Made by a program: the position numbers and the translations under genes. 22,265 nt of DNA from an uncultured Collinsella sp. GTDB taxonomy: Bacteria > Actinomycetota > Coriobacteriia > Coriobacteriales > Coriobacteriaceae. The notes beneath the pieces were generated by a model. That model was not told the DNA's origin and ran no database searches. It saw only the letters and a program-made list of their open reading frames with translations. The DNA lies in assembly GCA_900544065.1 (NCBI GenBank), contig UQTR01000026.1, forward strand, positions 1 through 22,265, written 5' to 3'. Below, one piece after another: positions 7,574 through 14,507 of this stretch (position 1 is the stretch's first letter; every line of letters begins with the position of its first letter).

Positions 7574-7583
7574 AGGCGCTTGC

Positions 7584-7621
7584 ATGACCTCACCGTGTCT
7601 CAGAGGTGTCATACATTTTTT
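7584..7621 (+). promoter_or_regulatory. Attenuator-like hairpin in the rpsT leader
   Basis: ATGA+CCTC (7584-7591) pair with GAGG (7603-7606) + TCAT (7609-7612), with a 2-base bulge (7607-7608) and an 11-base loop. Six T residues follow at 7616-7621. The structure lies between the promoter and the ribosome binding site. It is shaped like a modest intrinsic terminator and could attenuate rpsT, perhaps by feedback from S20. That role is inferred. Confidence 0.45.
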
Positions 7622-7648
7622 GCAAGGAACTCGAAAGGAACTCCAGAA

Positions 7649-7915
7649 GTGGCAAACATCAAGTCTCAGAAGAAGCGTATCCGCACCAATGAGGCAGCTC
7701 GCATGCGTAACAAGGCTGTCAAGTCCGAGCTCAAGACGCTGACCAAGCACGTCCAGTCCGCCGTCGCCGAGGGCGACGCCGAGAAGGCCCAGGCTGCCCT
7801 CAAGACCGTCACCAAGCGTCTCGACATGGCTGCCGCCAAGCATGTTATCCACAAGAACCAGGCTTCCAACCGCAAGTCCGGTCTTGCCAAGCTCGTGAAC
7901 AGCATCAACGCCTAA
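7649..7915 (+). CDS. rpsT: 30S ribosomal protein S20
   Basis: S20 binds 16S rRNA early in 30S assembly. The 88-residue basic protein begins (M)ANIKSQKKRIRTNEAARMRNK, the standard S20 N-terminus. It continues with the KRLDMAAAKHVIHKNQASNRKSGLAKLVN segment typical of the C-terminal half. The start is the GTG at 7649, about 8 bases after AAAGGAA. A longer frame from 7580 would begin at the transcription start and adds residues no S20 has. The leader contains AAGGAACTC twice (7624-7632 and 7635-7643), so two purine-rich tracts lie before the start. The gene is a single-gene unit with its own promoter and terminator. Confidence 0.96.
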   Translation: MANIKSQKKRIRTNEAARMRNKAVKSELKTLTKHVQSAVAEGDAEKAQAALKTVTKRLDMAAAKHVIHKNQASNRKSGLAKLVNSINA

Positions 7916-7949
7916 GTTGTAAATTTCACACCACACAGATTACGCGCAT

Positions 7950-7986
7950 AAATGGAGCCTGTTTTATGGAGCAGGCTCCATTTTTT
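7950..7986 (+). terminator. Intrinsic terminator after rpsT
   Basis: AAATGGAGCCTG (7950-7961) and CAGGCTCCATTT (7972-7983) form a perfect 12-base-pair stem with a 10-base loop. The T run extends to 7986. It lies 34 bases past the rpsT stop codon and only 12 bases before the probable lepA -10 box. An ATG at 7952 inside this stem is in frame with lepA but is not a real start. Confidence 0.93.
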
Positions 7987-7989
7987 GTA

Positions 7990-8004
7990 CCGCTCGGGTA
8001 AGAT
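7990..8004 (+). promoter_or_regulatory. Probable lepA promoter, leaderless arrangement
   Basis: The word CCGCTCGGGTA (7990-8000) runs into a -10-like TAAGAT (7999-8004). The lepA ATG begins at 8012, only 7 bases after this box. Transcription would therefore start at or just before the A of the start codon. The same 11-base word occurs at 12108-12118 before the dnaJ pair. There is no -35 consensus at the usual spacing, where the rpsT terminator stem lies. Confidence 0.5.
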
Positions 8005-8011
8005 AGTCCGC

Positions 8012-9823
8012 ATGAATACTTCAATTGACATTTCCCACATCCGCAACTTCTCGATCGTTGCGCACATCGACCATGGCAAGTCCACGATCAGTGACCGCAT
8101 CCTCGAGCTCACCCATACCGTCGACGAACGCGACATGGAGTCGCAGCTGCTCGACACCATGGATATCGAGCGCGAGCGCGGCATTACGATCAAGTCCAAT
8201 GCCGTCCGCGTTTCCTATGACGCCGACGATGGTGAGACGTATCAGTTCAATCTGATCGATACGCCGGGCCACGTTGACTTTACCTATGAGGTCTCGCGCT
8301 CGTTGGCAGCCTGTGAGGGCGCGGTACTCGTTGTCGACGCCACGCAGGGCGTCGAGGCGCAGACCGTCTCCAACGCGACGCTCGCCATGAACGCCAATCT
8401 GGACATTGTGCCGGCCATCAACAAGATCGACCTGCCCTCGGCCCATCCCGATGAGGTTAAGACCGAGATCGAGGATGACCTGGCGATCCCTGCCGATGAT
8501 GCTGTGTGCGTCTCGGGCAAGACCGGCGAGGGCATTCACGATCTGCTGGAGTCCATTGTCTTTTTGATTTCGCCGCCTAAGGGCGATGCAAACGCTCCGC
8601 TCAAAGCGCTCATTTTGGATTCGTACTTTGACGAGTATCGCGGTGTGGTGGCTACGGTGCGCGTCTTCGATGGTTCCATCAAAAAGGGCGATACCCTGCT
8701 TATGATGCAAGCCAAGGGCGACTTTTTGGTCGACGGCGTGGGCGTCAAGCGTCCTGCCGAGACCCCGGTCGACGCGCTGACGGTCGGCGAGGTCGGATAT
8801 GTGGTCACGGGCTTGAAGGATCCCGAGGCCGTTCGCGTGGGCGATACCCTTACGTGGGCGTCGAACCCCTGCCCCGAGCCGCTTCCCGGTTATCGCGAGG
8901 CCAAGCCCATGGTCTATACGGGCCTGTTCCCGATCGACAACAAGGACTACGAGAACCTGCGTGACGCGCTCGATAAACTGCACGTCAACGACCCGTCGTT
9001 GGTGTGGGAGCCCGAGACCTCGGTGGCGCTCGGCTTCGGCTTCCGCGTGGGCTTCCTGGGTCTGCTGCACATGGAAGTCGTCAAGGAACGCCTGGAGCGC
9101 GAGTTCAACCTGGACCTCATTGCCACGAGTCCCTCGGTTGATTATCACGTCTACAAGACCGACGGCGAAATGATCGATGTCCGCAGTCCGCAGGACCTTC
9201 CCGAGGCCACACGCATCGATCGTATCGAGGAACCCTACCTCAAGGCAAAGATCATCTGCCCGCCTGAGTACACGGGTGCCGTCATGCAGCTCGCCATCGA
9301 GCACCGCGGCGTCACAACCGACATGATCCACCTGACGAGCAAATCGGTCGAGATGCGCTTCGATATGCCGCTCGCCGAGCTCATCTTGGACTTCTTCGAT
9401 CAGCTCAAGAGCCGCACCAAGGGTTACGCCTCGCTCGACTACGAGTTCAACGAGTACCGTCCCTCCGAGCTCGTGAAGCTCGATATTTTGCTTTCGGGCG
9501 ACGAGGTGGACGCGCTTTCGTTTATCGTCCATAAGGACAAGGCATATGGCCTGGCCCGTGGCCTGTGCGATAAGCTCAAGGAGATCATCCCGCGTCAGCT
9601 GTTCGAGGTGCCTATCCAGGGTGCTATCGGCAACAAGATCATTGCCCGCTCCACCGTCAAGGCGCGTCGCAAGGACGTTCTTGCTAAGTGCTACGGCGGC
9701 GATATCTCGCGTAAGCGCAAGCTGCTCGAGAAGCAGAAAGAGGGCAAGAAGCGCATGAAAGCCATCGGATCGGTCGAGGTTCCGCAGGAGGCCTTTATGG
9801 CGATCCTCAAGGTGGACGAGTAG
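8012..9823 (+). CDS. lepA: Elongation factor 4, LepA GTPase
   Basis: LepA is a ribosome-binding translational GTPase related to EF-G, implicated in 30S biogenesis and initiation. The 603-residue protein matches the family length. The GTPase domain has G1 AHIDHGKST (17-25), the switch region with RERGITIK, G3 DTPGHVDF and G4 NKIDL. EF-G-like domains II, III and V follow (FGFRVGFLGLLHMEVV is highly conserved). The LepA-specific C-terminal domain has GGDISRKRKLLEKQKEGKKRMK, here read in parts. The start is the ATG at 8012 (MNTSIDISHIRNFSIVAH). It has no ribosome binding site and probably lies at the 5' end of its mRNA. DusB follows after 4 bases. Confidence 0.96.
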   Translation: MNTSIDISHIRNFSIVAHIDHGKSTISDRILELTHTVDERDMESQLLDTMDIERERGITIKSNAVRVSYDADDGETYQFNLIDTPGHVDFTYEVSRSLAACEGAVLVVDATQGVEAQTVSNATLAMNANLDIVPAINKIDLPSAHPDEVKTEIEDDLAIPADDAVCVSGKTGEGIHDLLESIVFLISPPKGDANAPLKALILDSYFDEYRGVVATVRVFDGSIKKGDTLLMMQAKGDFLVDGVGVKRPAETPVDALTVGEVGYVVTGLKDPEAVRVGDTLTWASNPCPEPLPGYREAKPMVYTGLFPIDNKDYENLRDALDKLHVNDPSLVWEPETSVALGFGFRVGFLGLLHMEVVKERLEREFNLDLIATSPSVDYHVYKTDGEMIDVRSPQDLPEATRIDRIEEPYLKAKIICPPEYTGAVMQLAIEHRGVTTDMIHLTSKSVEMRFDMPLAELILDFFDQLKSRTKGYASLDYEFNEYRPSELVKLDILLSGDEVDALSFIVHKDKAYGLARGLCDKLKEIIPRQLFEVPIQGAIGNKIIARSTVKARRKDVLAKCYGGDISRKRKLLEKQKEGKKRMKAIGSVEVPQEAFMAILKVDE

Positions 9824-9827
9824 GTCC

Positions 9828-10871
9828 ATGGCGCTTTCTGATTACAGTAAGCGGCTGCTGGGTGCTTATGCCGAGCAGCCGTTCCTTATGGCTCCCATGG
9901 CGGGCGTGACCGACCCTGCCTACCGCATCATGTGCCGCCGCCGCGGTGCCAACCTTGCCTACAGCGAGATGGTGAGCGTGGCGGGCCTTGCCCATGCCAG
10001 CAACAAGACCTGGCGCCTGGTGCTACCGGCCGACGAGGAGCAGCAGATTTGCGTGCAGCTCTTTGGCTCCAAGCCCGAGCAGTTTGCGAGCGCCGTTGCC
10101 GCCGTCGAGGAGCGCGTTGGCGATCGCCTGTCATTGATTGATATCAACATGGCCTGTCCGGCTCGCAAGGTCGTTACCAAGGGCGAGGGCTCGGCGCTTA
10201 TGCGCACGCCCGACCTGGCCGAAAGAATCGTCGAGGCAGCGGTGGGCGCGGCGCATGTTCCCGTGACCGTGAAGATCCGCAAGGGTTTTTATGCCGAGGA
10301 TTGCAACGCCGCAACGTTTGCCCAGATGCTCGAAGGGGTGGGCGCCTCCGCAGTTGCCGTGCACGGTCGTTGTGCCACGCAGCTCTATACGGGCCAGGCC
10401 GATTGGTCGGTCGTCGATGAGGTTGCCGACGCTGTCGAGATTCCCGTGATTGGTTCGGGCGATGTGTTCTCGGCCGAGGACGCTGCTGAGCATCTGCACG
10501 GCTCGGGTGCCAGCGCGGTGTTTATCGCGCGCGGCATCTACGGCAATCCGTGGGTGTTCGGCGATGCCCGAGCCCTTGCACTCGATGGCATGCCGGTTCC
10601 TTCTCGCTCCTCGGTCGAGCGGCTGGAGGCTCTGCGCGAGCACCTGACGTTGACGCATGAGCTTCTGCCGCTCATGTCGCGTGCTCGCACGTACGCAAGC
10701 TGGTACTTAAAGGGCATGCCCCATGCCGCCGCCTGGCGCGCTCAGGTGGTGCGTTGCTCTACGTACGAGGAGTTTATGGCGCTGGTCGATGATATCGAGC
10801 GCGACGTGGTGGTCTGCGAGGCCGCGCTTGCCGCCGGCGAGTCGGTGCCTGCTCATCCGCTGGAGGCCTAA
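9828..10871 (+). CDS. dusB: tRNA-dihydrouridine synthase (DusB-like)
   Basis: This FMN-dependent enzyme reduces specific uridines in the tRNA D-loop to dihydrouridine. The 347-residue TIM barrel has the flavin-binding start PFLMAPMAGVTDPAYR (about 18-33). The catalytic cysteine is C110 in DINMACPARKV, and K144-region VTVKIRKGF and IGSGDVFSAEDA are also present. The usual HGRTR motif reads HGRCATQLYTG here (179-189), an unusual variant, but the following segment is normal. The start is the ATG at 9828, 4 bases after the lepA stop codon; coupling is likely. The exact Dus subtype is uncertain, because actinobacterial and firmicute members are usually labelled DusB by default. Confidence 0.88.
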   Translation: MALSDYSKRLLGAYAEQPFLMAPMAGVTDPAYRIMCRRRGANLAYSEMVSVAGLAHASNKTWRLVLPADEEQQICVQLFGSKPEQFASAVAAVEERVGDRLSLIDINMACPARKVVTKGEGSALMRTPDLAERIVEAAVGAAHVPVTVKIRKGFYAEDCNAATFAQMLEGVGASAVAVHGRCATQLYTGQADWSVVDEVADAVEIPVIGSGDVFSAEDAAEHLHGSGASAVFIARGIYGNPWVFGDARALALDGMPVPSRSSVERLEALREHLTLTHELLPLMSRARTYASWYLKGMPHAAAWRAQVVRCSTYEEFMALVDDIERDVVVCEAALAAGESVPAHPLEA

Positions 10872-10873
10872 CG

Positions 10874-12106
10874 GTGGCCGTTACCGCGCTGTACGTGCAC
10901 GTGCCGTTTTGCGCCCAAAAGTGCCGGTACTGCGACTTTGACTCGCGCAGCTTTGCTCCGTGCGACCTGGATGCTGCGCTCGATGCCTATTTTGAGCAGC
11001 TGTATGCGCGGCTCGATGCCTTTGGCAACGCTGGGGCACTCGGGCAGGTCCGCACAGTCTACGTAGGCGGCGGCACGCCGTCGCTGGCAGGGGAGCGCCT
11101 GGTGGAACTTGCCCGGCGTATCTCCATGTGGTGCAAGCCCGTTGAATTTACTTGCGAAGCCAATCCTGAGTCGCTGACCGCCGAGCTCGCCACCGCGCTT
11201 GCCGAGGCGGGTGTCACGCGCATCTCTCTGGGCGTGCAAACCCTCGACAATACCGAGCTGGCTGCTATTGGCCGCATTCACGATGCTAATCGGGCACTTG
11301 CGGCTATCGCGACGGTGAAGGACGCTGGCCTCGATGTGTCGTGCGACCTGATGTGCGGCCTTCCCGGGCAGACGGCCGCAAGCTGGCGGAGCACGCTCGA
11401 TGGCGTGTTGGCGGCGGCACCGCATCATTTATCGGTGTACCCGCTCACGCTCGAGGAGGGCACACCACTCTATCGCATGGCGTGTCGTGACGAGTCTCTC
11501 GAGCCCGACGAGGATTTTCAGGCTTCGTGCATGGACGCGGCGCGTGAGCGCCTGGGTGCGGTCGGCTATCATCCGTATGAGGTGGCAAGCTACGCGCTCG
11601 ACGGCCATGAGTGCGCCCATAACATTGCCTACTGGACCGGACGGGGCTACCTGGGCCTGGGTCGTTCTGCCGCGGGCATGCTCGACGACGAGGATTTCGA
11701 CCGTCTTGCAGGTTTGTTCCCCGGCGTGTCTTCTCGAGGCGATGCGTACCGCGTGCGTCTGGTGCAACGTGACGATGACGCGACGGCGTTCGAGGCCGAA
11801 TATCTGTCGCAGCGCGAGGCTGTCGCCGAAGACTTGATGCTCGCTTGTCGCATGACGCGCGGTGTTGCGTCCGACCTGTTGGCTCGCGCGGCTCGTGTCA
11901 TCCCGGCCGATGAGCTGGCAGCTGCCTGTGATCGCGCGCTCGAATTGGATCTTGCCACTTGGGTGCCCGAGACGCTCGGGGTCCATGAGGGACCCTTCAC
12001 TTCGGCAGATGTCGTCGCGGGCCATGTTCGAGCTCGTCTGGCGCCGACCCACCTGGGCTGGCTCGATGGAAATGTTCTGTTCGAGCTGTTTTGGGATCTA
12101 GCTTAG
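10874..12106 (+). CDS. hemW: Radical SAM heme chaperone HemW (coproporphyrinogen oxidase-like)
   Basis: This radical SAM protein of the HemN/HemW family has 410 residues. The [4Fe-4S]-binding motif is PFCAQKCRYCDF, with C13, C17 and C20 (CxxxCxYC). The glycine-rich SAM site is YVGGGTPS (63-70). SLGVQTLD and the HNIAYW segment of the C-terminal domain are present. HemW proteins insert heme rather than oxidise coproporphyrinogen. The context next to lepA and dnaJ and the compact motif suit HemW rather than HemN. The GTG start at 10874 is 2 bases after the dusB stop codon. LepA-hemW-dnaJ linkage is common, usually with hrcA, which is absent here. Confidence 0.9.
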   Translation: MAVTALYVHVPFCAQKCRYCDFDSRSFAPCDLDAALDAYFEQLYARLDAFGNAGALGQVRTVYVGGGTPSLAGERLVELARRISMWCKPVEFTCEANPESLTAELATALAEAGVTRISLGVQTLDNTELAAIGRIHDANRALAAIATVKDAGLDVSCDLMCGLPGQTAASWRSTLDGVLAAAPHHLSVYPLTLEEGTPLYRMACRDESLEPDEDFQASCMDAARERLGAVGYHPYEVASYALDGHECAHNIAYWTGRGYLGLGRSAAGMLDDEDFDRLAGLFPGVSSRGDAYRVRLVQRDDDATAFEAEYLSQREAVAEDLMLACRMTRGVASDLLARAARVIPADELAAACDRALELDLATWVPETLGVHEGPFTSADVVAGHVRARLAPTHLGWLDGNVLFELFWDLA

Positions 12107-12107
12107 G

Positions 12108-12122
12108 CCGCTCGGGTAGAAT
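12108..12122 (+). promoter_or_regulatory. Probable promoter of the dnaJ pair
   Basis: CCGCTCGGGTA (12108-12118) overlaps a -10-like TAGAAT (12117-12122), immediately after the hemW stop codon. The word is identical to that before lepA. Transcription would start near 12129, giving a leader of about 36 bases. No CIRCE element (TTAGCACTC-N9-GAGTGCTAA) is present, so HrcA control at this site is not supported. Confidence 0.45.
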
Positions 12123-12164
12123 TACCGGAATATATACGCTGCTGTGAGCAGGAGGTTGCCGCGC

Positions 12165-13265
12165 ATGGCGACGATGAACGAAAAAGATTACTACGAGATT
12201 CTGGGTGTCTCCAAGGACGCCACCTCGCGTGATATTCAAAAGGCCTTCCAGCAAAAGGCCCGTAAGCTCCATCCGGACGTCAATAAAGAGCCGGATGCCG
12301 AGGAAAAGTTTAAAGAGGTTTCCGAGGCCTACGCCGTGCTTTCGGATGAGCAAAAACGTGCGCGCTACGACGCCATGCGTTCTGGCAATCCCTTTGCCGG
12401 TGCTCCTACGGCTTCGCCCTATGGTGGCGGCTACGCCGGCAGCACGGGCTATGGCAATCCCTTTGAGGGCGGCTTTCCCTTTGGTGGCGCCTGGGCCCAG
12501 CAGCGTCGCGGCCAGGCTGCCTACAATCCCGAGAACGGCGCCAACGTGGTCGTCGATATCAAACTCGACGCCAAGGAGTCCAAGGGCGGTGCCCGCAAGA
12601 CCGTCCGCTACACGCGCTTCGATACCTGTGGTCACTGCGGCGGCTCGGGCTCTGTTTCGTCCGAGCATGCACATACCTGCCCGAGCTGCGGTGGCCGCGG
12701 CCACATCGACGTCGACCTGTCCTTCCTGTTTGGTGCGGGCACGTTCCAGTCGGTCTGCCCCGAGTGCGGCGGTTCCGGTAAGGTCGTGGCCGACCCCTGC
12801 CCCGATTGTGGTGGCAGCGGGCGAACCCGTGTGACCTCCGAGCAGACGATTGAGTTTCCTGCCGGCACGCACGATGGCGACGAGGTCCGCATTAGCGGCA
12901 TGGGCCATGCTGGCACTAACGGTGCCGCGGGCGGCGACCTGGTCGGCCGCGCCCATGTTGAGGCCGAGCGCTTGGAAGGTAAGGCCCGTACTGGCTTTTA
13001 CCTGATGGGCATTGTGGCGCCGTTTTTGGTGCTGTCGGCCATCTCGGGCGTGTTCTCGGCCTTTGCCGTGATGTGCTTTATTCCATTTACCATGGGCCTG
13101 TTCATGGTGCTTTCGGACGGTGTGCTTCATCGCAGCTTGCTGTGGTGGAAGCGCGGTGCGATGCAGTTTGCCAACGGTTTTGCCAACGGCTTCATGTTCG
13201 CGCTCGTGTCGGTTTGGTTCGCGAGCTGCTCGCAACGGGCCATGCTTTCGCCGTATCAAATGTAA
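12165..13265 (+). CDS. DnaJ-family protein with C-terminal membrane helices replacing domain CTD-II
   Basis: This 366-residue Hsp40-like protein starts with a complete J domain (8-70) including HPD at 36-38, so it should stimulate DnaK. A Gly/Phe/Tyr-rich linker follows (73-110). A zinc-finger region has four CxxC repeats: C155/C158, C172/C175, C198/C201 and C212/C215. The first C-terminal domain ends near 268 (GGDLVGRAHVEAE). The normal second substrate-binding domain and dimerisation helix are missing. Instead, about 278-316 and 337-355 form two or three hydrophobic helices (YLMGIVAPFLVLSAISG, FTMGLFMVL, GFMFALVSVWFA). The protein is probably anchored in the membrane with its J domain in the cytoplasm. 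The start is the ATG at 12165, 9 bases after GGAGG. A canonical dnaJ follows. Confidence 0.88.
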   Translation: MATMNEKDYYEILGVSKDATSRDIQKAFQQKARKLHPDVNKEPDAEEKFKEVSEAYAVLSDEQKRARYDAMRSGNPFAGAPTASPYGGGYAGSTGYGNPFEGGFPFGGAWAQQRRGQAAYNPENGANVVVDIKLDAKESKGGARKTVRYTRFDTCGHCGGSGSVSSEHAHTCPSCGGRGHIDVDLSFLFGAGTFQSVCPECGGSGKVVADPCPDCGGSGRTRVTSEQTIEFPAGTHDGDEVRISGMGHAGTNGAAGGDLVGRAHVEAERLEGKARTGFYLMGIVAPFLVLSAISGVFSAFAVMCFIPFTMGLFMVLSDGVLHRSLLWWKRGAMQFANGFANGFMFALVSVWFASCSQRAMLSPYQM

Positions 13266-13304
13266 TAACATCAAACCCTTTGTTTGCGGTCGGCCCAGCT
13301 TGGG

Positions 13305-13310
13305 TATAGG
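13305..13310 (+). promoter_or_regulatory. Possible -10 element before canonical dnaJ
   Basis: TATAGG (13305-13310), preceded by TTGGG, lies 39 bases before the GTG start. It resembles the GGG-TA boxes before lepA and the first DnaJ-type gene. A weak TTGTTT lies 19 bases upstream. This could allow canonical dnaJ to be expressed separately from its neighbour. Confidence 0.35.
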
Positions 13311-13349
13311 ACGCACTGTGACAATAATGAAAGTCGGAAGGATTCGGTC

Positions 13350-14498
13350 GTGTCGGAAAATAGGGATTACTACGAGGTGCTTGGCGTCGACAGGGATGCC
13401 GACGCGCGGACGATTAAGCGTGCGTTTTTAAAGAAGGCCCGTACCGTACATCCGGATGTTTCGGACGATCCCGAGGCCGAGGCCAAGTTCAAGGAGCTCA
13501 ACGAGGCCTATTCCGTTCTTTCCGATGAGCAGAAGCGTGCTAACTACGACCGTTACGGCACTGCCGACGGTCCTGGTGGTTCGGGCTATGTCGACATCAA
13601 CGATATCTTTGGTGGCATGGGCATGGACGACCTGTTCTCGTCGTTCTTTGGCGGTGGCGCCGGTGGTGGCGCCCGCAGCCGTCGTGAGCGTCGTCGCGGA
13701 CGTGACATGGCCATCTCGCTTTCGGTGACGCTCGAGGAGGCGGCACTCGGCTGCAAAAAGACGATCAGCTATGATCGCCTTGCTCCTTGCGAGGACTGCA
13801 ACGGTACCGGTAGGGCCGAGGGTGCACAGGAAAAGCAGTGCAGTCGCTGCCACGGTACGGGCTACGTCACGACGGTTCAGCGATCGTTTTTGGGCCAGGT
13901 TCAGTCTTCCTCGCCTTGCCCCGACTGCCATGGCGAGGGCACGGTTATCGACCATCCCTGCGAGACCTGCGACGGTCAGGGCCGCACGCCTTCGCACGAA
14001 AAGATCGACATCGATATTCCCGCCGGCGTTTCGACCGGTCGCCAGCTGCGTCTGAGCGGCTTTGGCGAGGCCGGCCTTCGCGGCGAGCCCTCGGGCGACC
14101 TGATTGTCAACGTGCGCGTCGCCGACCATGAGCGCTTTAAGCGCAACGGTGACGACCTGTACCTGGTGAGCGATATCTCGATTGCGCAGGCTGCGCTCGG
14201 CTGCGAGATCGAGGTCGAGGGCATTATGCCCGACGAGGTCGTTAAGGTGACGGTTCCCGCCGGCGCCCAGTACGGCGACACCGTGAGCGTCAATAATTAC
14301 GGCATGCCGCGCATTGGCGGTGGCGGTTCGCGTGGCCGCCTGATCGTGCAACTGCGCGTGGTCGTTCCCACCAATCTTTCCAATAAGCAACGCGAGCTGC
14401 TCCGTGCTTTTGCCGATGAGATGGGCGATGACGTCGCTTCCGGTAAGAAGTCGGTGACCGACCGTATCAAGAGTGCCCTCGACGATATCCTCGATTAA
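13350..14498 (+). CDS. dnaJ: Chaperone protein DnaJ (Hsp40), canonical
   Basis: This is the DnaK co-chaperone that delivers unfolded clients and stimulates DnaK ATPase activity. The 382-residue protein has all type-I DnaJ parts. These are a J domain (about 5-70) with HPD at 34-36, a G/F region (76-107), and zinc-binding CxxCxGxG repeats at C147/C150, C164/C167, C190/C193 and C204/C207. Both C-terminal domains follow (DIPAGVSTGRQLRLSGFGEAG; VKVTVPAGAQYGDTVSV). The start is the GTG at 13350, with GGAAGGA (13336-13342) seven bases upstream; the frame from 13284 lacks such a site. Neither hrcA, grpE nor dnaK lies nearby. MtaB follows after 9 bases. Confidence 0.95.
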   Translation: MSENRDYYEVLGVDRDADARTIKRAFLKKARTVHPDVSDDPEAEAKFKELNEAYSVLSDEQKRANYDRYGTADGPGGSGYVDINDIFGGMGMDDLFSSFFGGGAGGGARSRRERRRGRDMAISLSVTLEEAALGCKKTISYDRLAPCEDCNGTGRAEGAQEKQCSRCHGTGYVTTVQRSFLGQVQSSSPCPDCHGEGTVIDHPCETCDGQGRTPSHEKIDIDIPAGVSTGRQLRLSGFGEAGLRGEPSGDLIVNVRVADHERFKRNGDDLYLVSDISIAQAALGCEIEVEGIMPDEVVKVTVPAGAQYGDTVSVNNYGMPRIGGGGSRGRLIVQLRVVVPTNLSNKQRELLRAFADEMGDDVASGKKSVTDRIKSALDDILD

Positions 14499-14507
14499 GG
14501 AGCCCGC

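Noticed and set aside
7952..8011. Longer lepA start at 7952
   Set aside because: It lies in the rpsT terminator stem and upstream of the likely transcription start; no LepA has these residues.
8021..9829. 602-residue minus-strand frame opposite lepA
   Set aside because: It is an antisense shadow of a strongly biased gene, with no motif and no plausible start signal.
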